Origin: Nitriliruptoraceae bacterium
GTDB taxonomy: Bacteria > Actinomycetota > Nitriliruptoria > Nitriliruptorales > Nitriliruptoraceae
Length of the DNA: 6,777 nucleotides
Reading direction: 5' to 3'
Assembly: GCA_007120565.1 (NCBI GenBank)
Contig: SKNK01000379.1
Location: 1-6,777, forward strand
Part shown: positions 1 to 5,359 of the stretch, piece by piece
Layout of the letters: every line of letters begins with the position of its first letter
Position numbering within the stretch: the stretch's first letter is position 1
The notes under the pieces: model-generated
Told to the model about the DNA's origin: nothing
Seen by the model: only the letters and a program-made list of their open reading frames with translations
The model's database searches: none
Made by a program: the position numbers and the translations under genes

Positions 1-261
1 AACGATGCCGTGAAGATGCTCGAGTCGCACTACGCGACCGCCGAGGAGATCGACACGGCGATGAAGCTCGGGTGTGGGTACCCGATGGGCCCGTTCGAAC
101 TGATGGACGTGGTCGGCCTCGATATCGCGCTGGCCATCATGGAGCGGCTCAAGAACGAGTACCGTCAACCCTCGTACGAGCCGGCGCCTCTGTTGCGCCA
201 CCTGGTGGATGCCGGGTTCCTCGGCCGCAAGGCCGGACGCGGGTTCTACGTCTACGACTGA
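1..261 (+). CDS. 3-hydroxyacyl-CoA dehydrogenase (3-hydroxybutyryl-CoA dehydrogenase type), C-terminal part, 5' end outside window
   Basis: This is the last 86 codons of a gene whose start lies left of the window; the reading frame is open from base 1 to the TGA at 259-261. The visible protein is the all-helical C-terminal domain of the family. It shows the NDAVKMLE start of the domain, the run GYPMGPFELMDVVGLD (helix and substrate/dimer contacts), and the closing signature GFLGRKAGRGFYVYD that ends most family members. The family oxidises L-3-hydroxyacyl-CoA to 3-ketoacyl-CoA with NAD+, in beta-oxidation or in butyryl-CoA and phenylacetate metabolism, in the cytosol. The NAD-binding Rossmann domain and catalytic His/Glu are not in the window, so substrate length and activity cannot be judged. 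The short PaaH/Hbd-type single enzyme and the last repeat of a longer two-domain actinobacterial version are both possible. Confidence 0.93.
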   Translation, partial: NDAVKMLESHYATAEEIDTAMKLGCGYPMGPFELMDVVGLDIALAIMERLKNEYRQPSYEPAPLLRHLVDAGFLGRKAGRGFYVYD

Positions 262-328
262 GGTGTGTGGCCGAGCCGGTGCCGTGCGTTCAGTCCCGGT
301 TCGTTGCCGACGAGGGAAGCCCACGGTC

Positions 329-679
329 ATGAGCGTGCCCGAGATCCCGGAATACCTGCCGGAGGTCGGCGGGGATGACCCCTCGGACGTGGCGGGGCTC
401 ACCGGCCACGTGATCTGGCTGCTCCGCGATCTGGCCTCGGACCCGCGGGTGCCGTGGCGGGCCAAGGCGGTCGCCGGTGGTGCGATCCTGTACGTGACCC
501 CCGGTCTGCGTCGCCTGCTGCCCCGCCTGCCAGGGGCGGCGGTGGTCGAGCCCCTCGTGCTCGCCGTCGCGCTGCGCCACCTGGTGGCGGCCGCCGGCTA
601 CGAGGTCGTCAAGGAGACCTGGCGCGGCGACGATGCCGGGTTCGTGTGGCTGCTCATCCTGACCGGCATCGATGCGTGA
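329..679 (+). CDS. DUF1232 (YkvA-like) family protein, diverged
   Basis: 116 residues. I chose the ATG at 329 because a purine-rich GAGGGA (312-317) precedes it and the family similarity starts soon after; a frame open back to 209 would add 40 unsupported residues overlapping the upstream gene. Residues 38-90 match the DUF1232 pattern: DPRVPWRAKAVAGGAILY, then a turn, then a hydrophobic helix (VVEPLVLAVALRHLVAAAG). The tail GYEVVKETWRGDDAGFVWLLILTGI (90-114) resembles the ending seen in actinobacterial members. The usual acidic DLIPDF-type turn is replaced by TPGLRRLLPRLPG (57-69), so the family's most conserved acidic residues are gone. The function of DUF1232 proteins is not established; they are small and membrane-associated. 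The stop overlaps the next start by one base, implying co-translation. No TANNNT element lies between 262 and 328, so it may be read from upstream. Confidence 0.72.
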   Translation: MSVPEIPEYLPEVGGDDPSDVAGLTGHVIWLLRDLASDPRVPWRAKAVAGGAILYVTPGLRRLLPRLPGAAVVEPLVLAVALRHLVAAAGYEVVKETWRGDDAGFVWLLILTGIDA

Positions 680-909
680 TGTTCCCTCCGCGCCGGCCGG
701 ATCCGTTCCTCCCGCAACTCGATGGGTACGAGGTGATGCGGGTTCCAGGGGTCCGCGCCATCAAGCCGTACGCCTGCCCTGGCTGTCACCAGCACATCGA
801 GCCCGGCGTCGGACACGTGGTCGCCTGGCCCGAGGACCTGGTCGACGACCGACGCCACTGGCACGTGCACTGTTGGCGGATCGCTGCAAGGCGGGGACGA
901 ACCACGTGA
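679..909 (+). CDS. Small conserved actinobacterial zinc-ribbon-like protein (often labelled 'ATP/GTP-binding protein')
   Basis: 76 residues, starting at the ATG whose A is the last base of the preceding TGA. No Shine-Dalgarno is needed for such a coupled start. The core is YACPGCHQHIEPGVGHVVAW (31-50) followed by DDRRHWHVHCW (56-66). Candidate metal ligands are Cys33 and Cys36 (CPGC) with His60, His62, His64 and Cys65, and His46 lies between; the spacing suggests one zinc site. I recognise this CPGC...HVVxWP...RRHWHxxCW pattern from small proteins widespread in Actinomycetota. Databases often call them ATP/GTP-binding, but no Walker motif is visible here, so that name is not supported. No function is known to me. 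There is one lysine (Lys29) and an Arg-rich C-terminus (RRGRTT). The frame remains open upstream to 454, but that part lies inside the DUF1232 gene and is a shadow. Confidence 0.8.
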   Translation: MFPPRRPDPFLPQLDGYEVMRVPGVRAIKPYACPGCHQHIEPGVGHVVAWPEDLVDDRRHWHVHCWRIAARRGRTT

Positions 910-932
910 ACGTCCGTCCACAACCGAGCCAC

Positions 933-938
933 TAGGGT
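933..938 (+). promoter_or_regulatory. Candidate -10 element TAGGGT for the lipoprotein gene
   Basis: TAGGGT fits the actinobacterial TANNNT -10 consensus and lies in the 49-bp gap before the lipoprotein gene, so transcription would start near 944-945. No convincing TTGACN -35 box is visible 16-18 bp upstream. Closely similar TAGGCT hexamers precede two other genes in this window. Confidence 0.4.
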
Positions 939-958
939 CGTGACGAAGCGCAGGGGCT

Positions 959-1741
959 GTGCTTCGTCTGGGGATCGGGATGGGTATGAGGGGCAAGCAT
1001 GTTCGGCGTGCAGCGATGTCGGTAGCCGGGGCAGCACTGATGGCCATGAGCCTGTCAGCCTGCGATGGTGAGCTCGACCTGAGTTCGCTCTTCGGGGAGG
1101 AGGGGAACCAGCCCGGCTCGGTGGAAGCCACCGAAGACGGCGAGGTAGCCGTACCAGCCGGGTCCGCCGAGTCGGTCGGATCCGTTCCGGCGGAGACCGC
1201 CGACGCCGGCACGTCGACCTCGGAGCAAGCCACCGACGTCGATGCTGACAACGCCGAGGATGCGGCAGCTGCGGAGGATGACCAGACCGGGCCGGAGGAG
1301 TTGTGGCTGTACAGCGATGAGCTTCACGATATACCGACCCCCGTTCCTGGCACCGCCGAAGTGGCCGTTGCCGGCACGACCTACGTCGTCGAGGACCTCG
1401 GATGCTCGATCGACGACGACTACGTCGGGTTCCTGGCGAGGTCAGAGTCGCAGGGTGAGCAGGTCGAGGTCCACGCGTTCCGCGGTACCGGCGGCGGGAT
1501 GGAACAGGAGGGGTTGCAGCTCACCCTGGTCGGCGGAACCGATGCCCGTGAGCTCAACGCCATCGGGATCGTCCAGGTGCAACGGCTTCCGGGCCAGGCG
1601 CCAAGCTTCCTCCAGGGTTCGGGCGACTATCCGACCGTCCGTGTCGTTGGGGATCAGATGACCGTCGTCGGCACCTTCCTCAACATGGGCGGCGACCCCG
1701 AGACCGAGGGCGAGTTCACGATGGCCGCGGACTGCAGTTGA
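959..1741 (+). CDS. Secreted lipoprotein with acidic linker and LpqH-like C-terminal domain
   Basis: Up to 260 residues. The GTG at 959 follows AGGGG (952-956); ATGs at 980 and 986 are equally possible and would only shorten the signal peptide by 7 or 9 residues. The N-terminus has Lys13, Arg16 and Arg17, then a hydrophobic stretch (18-33) ending in the lipobox LSAC with Cys35 as the predicted lipidated residue. Residues 36 to about 115 are a low-complexity Glu/Asp/Ala/Ser linker. From about 124 a beta-rich domain follows. It starts TAEVAVAGTTYVVEDLGC (Cys149) and ends GEFTMAADCS (Cys259), the layout of the mycobacterial 19-kDa lipoprotein LpqH family, whose two cysteines form a disulfide. 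That resemblance is by pattern only. There is no Lys after residue 13, and no Lys or Arg between Cys35 and Arg161. It is expected on the outer face of the membrane; the ligand is unknown. The next gene starts 95 bp downstream on the same strand. Confidence 0.8.
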   Translation: MLRLGIGMGMRGKHVRRAAMSVAGAALMAMSLSACDGELDLSSLFGEEGNQPGSVEATEDGEVAVPAGSAESVGSVPAETADAGTSTSEQATDVDADNAEDAAAAEDDQTGPEELWLYSDELHDIPTPVPGTAEVAVAGTTYVVEDLGCSIDDDYVGFLARSESQGEQVEVHAFRGTGGGMEQEGLQLTLVGGTDARELNAIGIVQVQRLPGQAPSFLQGSGDYPTVRVVGDQMTVVGTFLNMGGDPETEGEFTMAADCS

Positions 1742-1743
1742 TC

Positions 1744-1764
1744 CCCGGTGGTCGGCCGACCGGG
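1744..1764 (+). terminator. Hairpin after the lipoprotein gene, possible weak terminator
   Basis: CCCGGT (1744-1749) can pair with ACCGGG (1759-1764), closing a 9-base loop, three bases after the stop codon. The same bases contain the perfect 12-bp palindrome GGTCGGCCGACC (1750-1761). There is no T-tract, so termination is uncertain; the palindrome could instead be an operator or chance in GC-rich DNA. Confidence 0.3.
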
Positions 1765-1802
1765 AGTCGGCGGCGAGGTTCCTGGTGCCTTCTGGGCCTG
1801 GA

Positions 1803-1808
1803 TACCCT
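1803..1808 (+). promoter_or_regulatory. Candidate -10 element TACCCT for the membrane-anchored cyclophilin gene
   Basis: TACCCT fits TANNNT and would place a transcription start near 1815, giving a leader of about 21 nt that contains the GAAGGG ribosome-binding site. No clear -35 box is seen. It is a single weak match in GC-rich DNA. Confidence 0.25.
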
Positions 1809-1824
1809 CACGGGTCGTCTGCCC

Positions 1825-1830
1825 GAAGGG
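1825..1830 (+). promoter_or_regulatory. Ribosome-binding site GAAGGG that fixes the GTG start at 1836
   Basis: GAAGGG lies five bases before the GTG at 1836. The ATG at 1785 in the same frame has no comparable site, and its 17 extra residues do not look like protein of this family, so 1836 is preferred. Confidence 0.65.
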
Positions 1831-1835
1831 TCGTC

Positions 1836-2624
1836 GTGAGCAAGAAGCAGCATCGCAAGCAGGTCGCGCGCGCGCGGGAGAAACGGCAGCAGGACAAGTT
1901 CCAGCGCCGTACCACCCGCAACCGCTGGATCATCCTGCTGATGGCAGGGTTGATGGTCCTGTCGTTGATCGCTATCCCGCTCACCCAGTGGCTTGCCCAA
2001 CGAGGTGACGCGGCGGCTCCGGAACCTGGGGACGTCGAGCCTGAGGACGTCGAGCCACAGGAAGAGTCGCAGCCCGAGGCCGCCCCCACCGCGGATCGGG
2101 CGGACGCCTACGACGAACCTTTCGACATGACGATCGATCCGGAGGCCACCTACGCGGCGACCTTGTCGACGGACATGGGTGAGATCGTGGTACAGCTCGA
2201 CCCTGATGGTGCGCCGACGGCGACCAACAACTTCGTCAACCTCGCTCGTGATGGGTACTACGACGACGTCATCTTCCATCGCGTGATCGAGGGCTTCATG
2301 ATCCAGGGTGGTGACCCGACGGGGCTCGGGACGGGGGGACCTGGGTACCGGTTCGAGGACGAACTCGGTCCCGCCGAAGACCTGGTGGCTGAGGAGGGTG
2401 GCTACCCGCGCGGCACCCTGGCGATGGCCAACGCGGGTCCTGACACCAACGGTTCACAGTTCTTCATCGTGCATCAGGACTACCCGCTGCCTGCGGCCTA
2501 CACCGTGTTCGGCGAGGTCGCCGACGGCTTGGAGGTCGTGGACGAGATCGCCACGGTGCCGACCGAGAACGACCGTCCCGTCGACCCGGTGGCGATCCGC
2601 TCGATCACGATCGACGAGGGCTGA
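1836..2624 (+). CDS. Membrane-anchored cyclophilin-type peptidyl-prolyl cis-trans isomerase, domain outside the membrane
   Basis: 262 residues. A strongly basic N-terminus (1-31, rich in K/R/Q) precedes one membrane segment (about 32-54). The positive-inside rule therefore puts the C-terminus outside the cell. Residues 58-97 are an acidic Pro/Glu linker with a DVEPEDVEP repeat. The cyclophilin domain runs from about 104 to 260. Using human CypA as reference, visible active-site equivalents are FHR with Arg149 (R55), FMIQGGD with Phe154 and Gln157 (F60, Q63), MANAGP (197-202), and NGSQFF with Gln208 and Phe210 (Q111, F113). Trp121 and His126 are replaced (LPAAYTVFG, Tyr222), as in the neighbour. 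The predicted role is proline isomerisation and folding of exported proteins. It is about 60% identical by hand count to the next gene, with a four- or five-residue acidic insertion near 177-188. No lysine occurs after residue 21. Confidence 0.92.
   Translation: MSKKQHRKQVARAREKRQQDKFQRRTTRNRWIILLMAGLMVLSLIAIPLTQWLAQRGDAAAPEPGDVEPEDVEPQEESQPEAAPTADRADAYDEPFDMTIDPEATYAATLSTDMGEIVVQLDPDGAPTATNNFVNLARDGYYDDVIFHRVIEGFMIQGGDPTGLGTGGPGYRFEDELGPAEDLVAEEGGYPRGTLAMANAGPDTNGSQFFIVHQDYPLPAAYTVFGEVADGLEVVDEIATVPTENDRPVDPVAIRSITIDEG
2030..2056 (+). repeat. Two direct copies of a 12-bp unit in the acidic linker
   Basis: GGACGTCGAGCC occurs at 2030-2041 and again at 2045-2056, period 15 bp, encoding the (G/E)DVEP repeat of the linker. 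Each copy also holds GACGTC. This looks like a short in-frame duplication that lengthened the linker. Confidence 0.85.
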
Positions 2625-2657
2625 CCATCCGCCGTGGGCTGCGCCGAGCCGTGCCCC

Positions 2658-2663
2658 TAGGCT
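2658..2663 (+). promoter_or_regulatory. Candidate -10 element TAGGCT for the cytosolic cyclophilin gene
   Basis: TAGGCT (TANNNT type) lies in the 106-bp gap between the two cyclophilin genes and predicts a start near A2670, giving a leader of about 61 nt. This suggests the second gene has its own promoter. No clear -35 box is seen. The identical hexamer precedes the response regulator gene. Confidence 0.42.
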
Positions 2664-2719
2664 GGCCGTAACGCACGTGCGTCGCACCCTGCCCGACCGT
2701 CCCCACTACACCTCGACCC

Positions 2720-2724
2720 AGGAG
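2720..2724 (+). promoter_or_regulatory. Ribosome-binding site AGGAG that fixes the GTG start at 2731
   Basis: AGGAG lies six bases before the GTG at 2731, the classic spacing. The frame is open far upstream, to 2308, but that part lies in a different frame inside the preceding gene and reads as Arg/Ser/Thr/Pro-rich shadow sequence. Confidence 0.8.
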
Positions 2725-2730
2725 TTCCCC

Positions 2731-3246
2731 GTGGCACAGCAGTACTCGAGCCCGCCCGAGATGGTGATCGACATCGACAAGAGCTACACGGCGACGATCC
2801 GTACCAACAAGGGCGAGATCACCGCCAAGCTCTTCGCCGACGAGGCGCCCAACACCGTCAACAACTTCGTCTTCCTCGCCCGTGAAGGCTTCTATGACGG
2901 CGTGATCTTCCACCGTGTCATCGAAGGCTTCATGATCCAGGGCGGCGACCCGACCGGCACCGGCACCGGCGGACCCGGCTACAAGTTCGCCGATGAGACC
3001 GCCGCCTCCCGCAAGCACGGGTACAAGATGGGCACCCTGGCGATGGCCAACTCCGGGCCGAACACCAACGGCTCGCAGTTCTTCGTCATGCACCAGGACT
3101 ACGGGTTGCCGCCGCAGTACTCGGTCTTCGGCAAGGCGATCGACGGGCTCAACGTCGTCGACGACATCGCAACGACCGAGACGAATGCGGCCGACAAGCC
3201 CGTCGAGGACGTCGTCATCGAGACGATCGAGATCACGGAAGCCTGA
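2731..3246 (+). CDS. Cytosolic cyclophilin-type peptidyl-prolyl cis-trans isomerase
   Basis: 171 residues with no signal peptide or membrane segment, so cytosolic. It is a single cyclophilin domain of typical bacterial length. Active-site equivalents (CypA numbering in brackets) are Arg62 (R55) in FHR, Phe67 and Gln70 (F60, Q63) in FMIQGGD, MANSGP (105-110), Gln116 and Phe118 (Q111, F113) in NGSQFF, and Leu126 (L122). His126 of CypA is Tyr130 here, in LPPQYSVFG, and Trp121 is absent. The family catalyses cis-trans isomerisation of Xaa-Pro bonds and aids folding. The preceding gene is a paralogue: shared similarity starts at PxxMxID (9-15) and includes identical runs VIFHRVIEGFMIQGGDPTG and GTLAMAN. 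Unlike that paralogue it has eight lysines. A hairpin follows 14 bp after the stop. Confidence 0.95.
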   Translation: MAQQYSSPPEMVIDIDKSYTATIRTNKGEITAKLFADEAPNTVNNFVFLAREGFYDGVIFHRVIEGFMIQGGDPTGTGTGGPGYKFADETAASRKHGYKMGTLAMANSGPNTNGSQFFVMHQDYGLPPQYSVFGKAIDGLNVVDDIATTETNAADKPVEDVVIETIEITEA

Positions 3247-3260
3247 GCGGTTGCGTTCAA

Positions 3261-3291
3261 CGCCCCTGGTGTCCGCCGTGCGCCAGGGGCG
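3261..3291. terminator. Hairpin terminator between convergent genes, probably bidirectional
   Basis: CGCCCCTGG (3261-3269) and CCAGGGGCG (3283-3291) are perfect inverted repeats of 9 bp. A T-G wobble and a G-C pair can extend the stem to 11 bp around a 9-base loop. On the + strand it is followed by the pyrimidine-rich TCTTCCT. It fills the 57-bp gap between the cyclophilin stop (3246) and the kinase stop (3304), so it can serve both strands. Confidence 0.72.
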
Positions 3292-3303
3292 GGTCTTCCT
3301 GAC

Positions 3304-4500
3304 TCAGCCCGCCGCACCGGCCGGCAGCTGGAAGACGACCGAGGCTCCTGGACCCTCAGCGATCCAGATCTGGCCACCGTGGGCCTCGATGAGCTCCTTG
3401 GCGATCGCCAACCCGAGGCCGGCCCCACCTGCCTGACGTTCTCGGGCGGAGTCGGGGCGCGAGAACCGGTCGAAGGCGATCTCAGCGAATCCCGGGGGGA
3501 AGCCAGGGCCATCATCCTGGACCCGAACCTCCGCTACGCCATCCACGGAGCCGGCTGAGACCGTGACGGTCCCGCCTCGAGGGGCGTGGCGGATCGCGTT
3601 GTCGATCAGGTTGCGTGTGACCCGGTTCAGTGCCAGTGGGTCGGCGTTGGCCATGATCGAACCGTCCGCCTGCAGGTGCAGGGACACCTCGGCGTTCTCC
3701 GCGACCGGCGTCGCTGCTTCGACGGCCCCATCGACGATCTCGGTGAGGTCGATGGCGAACCGGTCCAAGCGGAGGTCGCCGGCGTCGAGCCGGGCGAGGA
3801 CGAACAGGTCGTCGACCATGCGGCCGAGGAGGTCGACGTCGGTCGCCATGGCGGCGAGGTAGCGATCGGGGTCGGAAGCGACACCATCCTGTATCGCCTC
3901 GAGGGCAGCTCGCACGCTGGCCAGAGGGGTGCGCAGATCGTGGCCGATCGATGCCAGCAGCCGGCGGCGAGCGGCTTGTCCCTGCTCACGTTGGACCTCC
4001 AGCTCAGATAGCCGCTCCACCATGCGATCTACCGACCGCGCGAGCTCACCGACCTCGTCACGTCGTTCGATCCCGGTGGTGACCTGGAGGTCTCCGTCAG
4101 CGACCCGCCGTGCCGCGTCCGCGACCTGACGGAGGTCCTGGGTGAGTGGTCCGGTGACGCCGAAGGCCACCAGCGCTCCCAGACCCGACCCGAGCGCCAG
4201 CGCGCCGAGCACGAACCGAACGTCGGCGGGGGAGAGGAACATGGTCACGGCGGAGGCTCCGACCACCACGGCGGCCAGGGCCACGGCCGTGAGCGCCACG
4301 ACCAGGACCGTCCACCGCAGCGACCGGAGCCGTCGGTGGCTCCGCAACAACCACCAGCAGACGAGCCCGGCGAGGAGGGCCGCGACGGTCACCAGCGTGT
4401 AGAGCGTGAAGCGTTCCCGCGGCGTCGGCTGCATCGCGGCTTCGGACGCGATGAGCGCCGCTCCGGTGAGCAGCACCGCGACGATGATCGAGACCTTCAT
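3304..4500 (-). CDS. Two-component sensor histidine kinase, four membrane segments, HAMP
   Basis: 398 residues. The ATG at 4498-4500 overlaps the regulator's TGA as ATGA. The frame is open to 4620, but the upstream part lies inside the regulator gene and there is no Shine-Dalgarno, so coupled translation is inferred. Predicted membrane segments are about 3-20, 32-52, 62-88 and 94-116, with only about ten residues between the first two. HAMP covers about 115-168 (P118, DEVGEL 148-153). The phosphoacceptor helix is SIGHDLRTPL with His187. The ATPase domain has the N box with Asn297 and Asn301 (NLIDNAIRH), G1 DDGPGF (329-334), F box FDRF (343-346) and G2 GGAGLGLAI (358-366). All catalytic motifs are intact. 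It should autophosphorylate on His187 and pass phosphate to the neighbouring regulator. With almost no extracytoplasmic domain, the signal is probably sensed in or at the membrane, or through a partner protein. Confidence 0.95.
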   Translation of the reverse strand: MKVSIIVAVLLTGAALIASEAAMQPTPRERFTLYTLVTVAALLAGLVCWWLLRSHRRLRSLRWTVLVVALTAVALAAVVVGASAVTMFLSPADVRFVLGALALGSGLGALVAFGVTGPLTQDLRQVADAARRVADGDLQVTTGIERRDEVGELARSVDRMVERLSELEVQREQGQAARRRLLASIGHDLRTPLASVRAALEAIQDGVASDPDRYLAAMATDVDLLGRMVDDLFVLARLDAGDLRLDRFAIDLTEIVDGAVEAATPVAENAEVSLHLQADGSIMANADPLALNRVTRNLIDNAIRHAPRGGTVTVSAGSVDGVAEVRVQDDGPGFPPGFAEIAFDRFSRPDSARERQAGGAGLGLAIAKELIEAHGGQIWIAEGPGASVVFQLPAGAAG

Positions 4501-5210
4501 GGTTCGAATCGGTAGCCGACGCCTCTGACCGTCACCAGCCACCGAGGCTGGCTGGGGTCCGGTTCCAGCTTCTGGCGCAGGTGACCGACGTGGACGGTCA
4601 CCGTTGCCGGGTCCTGCCACTCTGGGGAGGAATCCCAGACGTGGGTCAGCAGCTGCGCTCGGGTGAACACCTGCCGAGGGGCGTGGGCGAGGAAGGTCAG
4701 CAGATCGAACTCGCGGCGGGTCAACTCGATGGGCTGGTCAGCGACGAACACCTCGCGGGTCACCTCGTCGACCCTCAGGTCTCCGAAATGCAGTGGCGCG
4801 CGGGGGATGGTGGGTGCGGTGCGTCGCAGGACGGACGCCACCCGAGCGACGAGTTCTCGCGGAGAGAAGGGCTTGACGACGTAGTCATCGGCGCCGAGCT
4901 CCAGTCCGTGGATCCGGTCTCCCTCCTCCCCCCGGGCCGTGAGCACGATCACCGGGATGGCGCCGCCCTCGCGAAGTTCACGAAGCACGCTCAGCCCGTC
5001 GATCTCCGGGAGCATGAGGTCGAGAACGACGAGGTCGATCTCCTGCTCCCCCACGAGTCGCAGGGCAGAAGCGCCGTCGGCTGCGAAGCTGACGGTGTAC
5101 CCCTCCTGCTCGAGGTACCGCGTCACGACCTCGCGAACCATCGGCTCGTCATCGACGACGAGCACGTGGAGGTTCGGGAACTCGTCGGTCCCCGCGACGG
5201 TTGCGGCCAT
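4497..5210 (-). CDS. OmpR/PhoB-family response regulator
   Basis: 237 residues. The receiver domain covers about 14-128: acidic pair Asp20/Asp21 (VVDDEP), phosphoacceptor Asp64 in VVLDLMLPEIDG, Thr91 in VLTA, and Lys113 in VVKPF. The winged-helix DNA-binding domain covers about 138-236, with LTRREFDLLTFLA, the recognition-helix stretch DPATVTVHVGHLRQKLEPD and the C-terminal wing VRGVGYRFEP. All phosphorylation residues are present. It is the partner of the kinase encoded immediately downstream, with which it overlaps four bases. The ATG at 5208-5210 has no Shine-Dalgarno; a TAGGCT hexamer sits exactly six bases upstream, which suggests a leaderless transcript. A gene for a DM13 protein diverges from it across 149 bp and is the obvious candidate target besides autoregulation. 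Confidence 0.96.
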   Translation of the reverse strand: MAATVAGTDEFPNLHVLVVDDEPMVREVVTRYLEQEGYTVSFAADGASALRLVGEQEIDLVVLDLMLPEIDGLSVLRELREGGAIPVIVLTARGEEGDRIHGLELGADDYVVKPFSPRELVARVASVLRRTAPTIPRAPLHFGDLRVDEVTREVFVADQPIELTRREFDLLTFLAHAPRQVFTRAQLLTHVWDSSPEWQDPATVTVHVGHLRQKLEPDPSQPRWLVTVRGVGYRFEP

Positions 5211-5216
5211 GACCCA

Positions 5217-5222
5217 AGCCTA
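5217..5222 (-). promoter_or_regulatory. Candidate -10 element TAGGCT giving a leaderless response regulator mRNA
   Basis: Read on the - strand, TAGGCT is followed by six bases (TGGGTC) and then the ATG. In actinobacterial leaderless promoters a TANNNT -10 ends about six bases before the +1, which is the A of the start codon; the match is exact. The lack of a Shine-Dalgarno supports it. No good -35 is visible. Confidence 0.5.
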
Positions 5223-5257
5223 CGACCGTTGGCGCGGGCCGAACAGGTCGGGAGTCA

Positions 5258-5273
5258 GACTTTCGCTGGACTT
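5258..5273. repeat. Two GACTT half-sites 11 bp apart, candidate regulator-binding site
   Basis: GACTT occurs at 5258-5262 and 5269-5273. OmpR/PhoB regulators usually bind tandem direct half-sites about one helical turn apart. The pair lies about 48-63 bp upstream of the predicted regulator start and about 90 bp upstream of the DM13 start codon. Only five bases are shared, so chance is a real possibility. Confidence 0.22.
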
Positions 5274-5346
5274 GTTGATGCCTTGTGCGAAGGTTTCCCG
5301 GTGCGTGGGTCACTGGTGGTTCCGACAACCCAGGTCCGCGCCAGGC

Positions 5347-5352
5347 GAGGAG
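5347..5352 (+). promoter_or_regulatory. Ribosome-binding site GAGGAG that fixes the GTG start at 5360
   Basis: GAGGAG lies seven bases before the GTG at 5360. The ATG at 5285 in the same frame would add 25 residues without a family match and has no equally good site, so the later start is preferred. Confidence 0.75.
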
Positions 5353-5359
5353 TCAACCG

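Larger units (their letters stand above)
5211..5359. promoter_or_regulatory. Shared intergenic region between the response regulator and the DM13 gene
   Basis: 149 bp separate the two divergent starts. Visible content: TAGGCT on the - strand (5222-5217), six bases before the regulator ATG; two GACTT copies 11 bp apart (5258-5262 and 5269-5273); an imperfect inverted repeat around GGTTCCGACAACC (about 5313-5333); and the DM13 ribosome-binding site. No TANNNT element is seen on the + strand between the repeats and the DM13 start, so that gene may need another sigma factor or an activator. No credible small ORF was seen here. Confidence 0.55.

Noticed and set aside
1750..1761. Perfect 12-bp palindrome GGTCGGCCGACC as an operator
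   Set aside because: It overlaps a hairpin just after a stop codon, and such GC palindromes arise easily by chance in this composition; no second copy was seen.
2308..2730. N-terminal extension of the cytosolic cyclophilin back to 2308
   Set aside because: It overlaps the exported cyclophilin in another frame, reads as basic low-complexity sequence, and a strong AGGAG site fixes the start at 2731.
1836..3246. One two-domain cyclophilin broken by a frameshift
   Set aside because: The first gene has its own complete domain and stop. A 106-bp gap with a promoter-like element and an RBS separates the second.
3563..4402. Several + strand open frames opposite the histidine kinase
   Set aside because: Their translations are Arg/Ser/Thr-rich or Val/Gly/Asp-rich shadows, while the - strand has every kinase motif in order.
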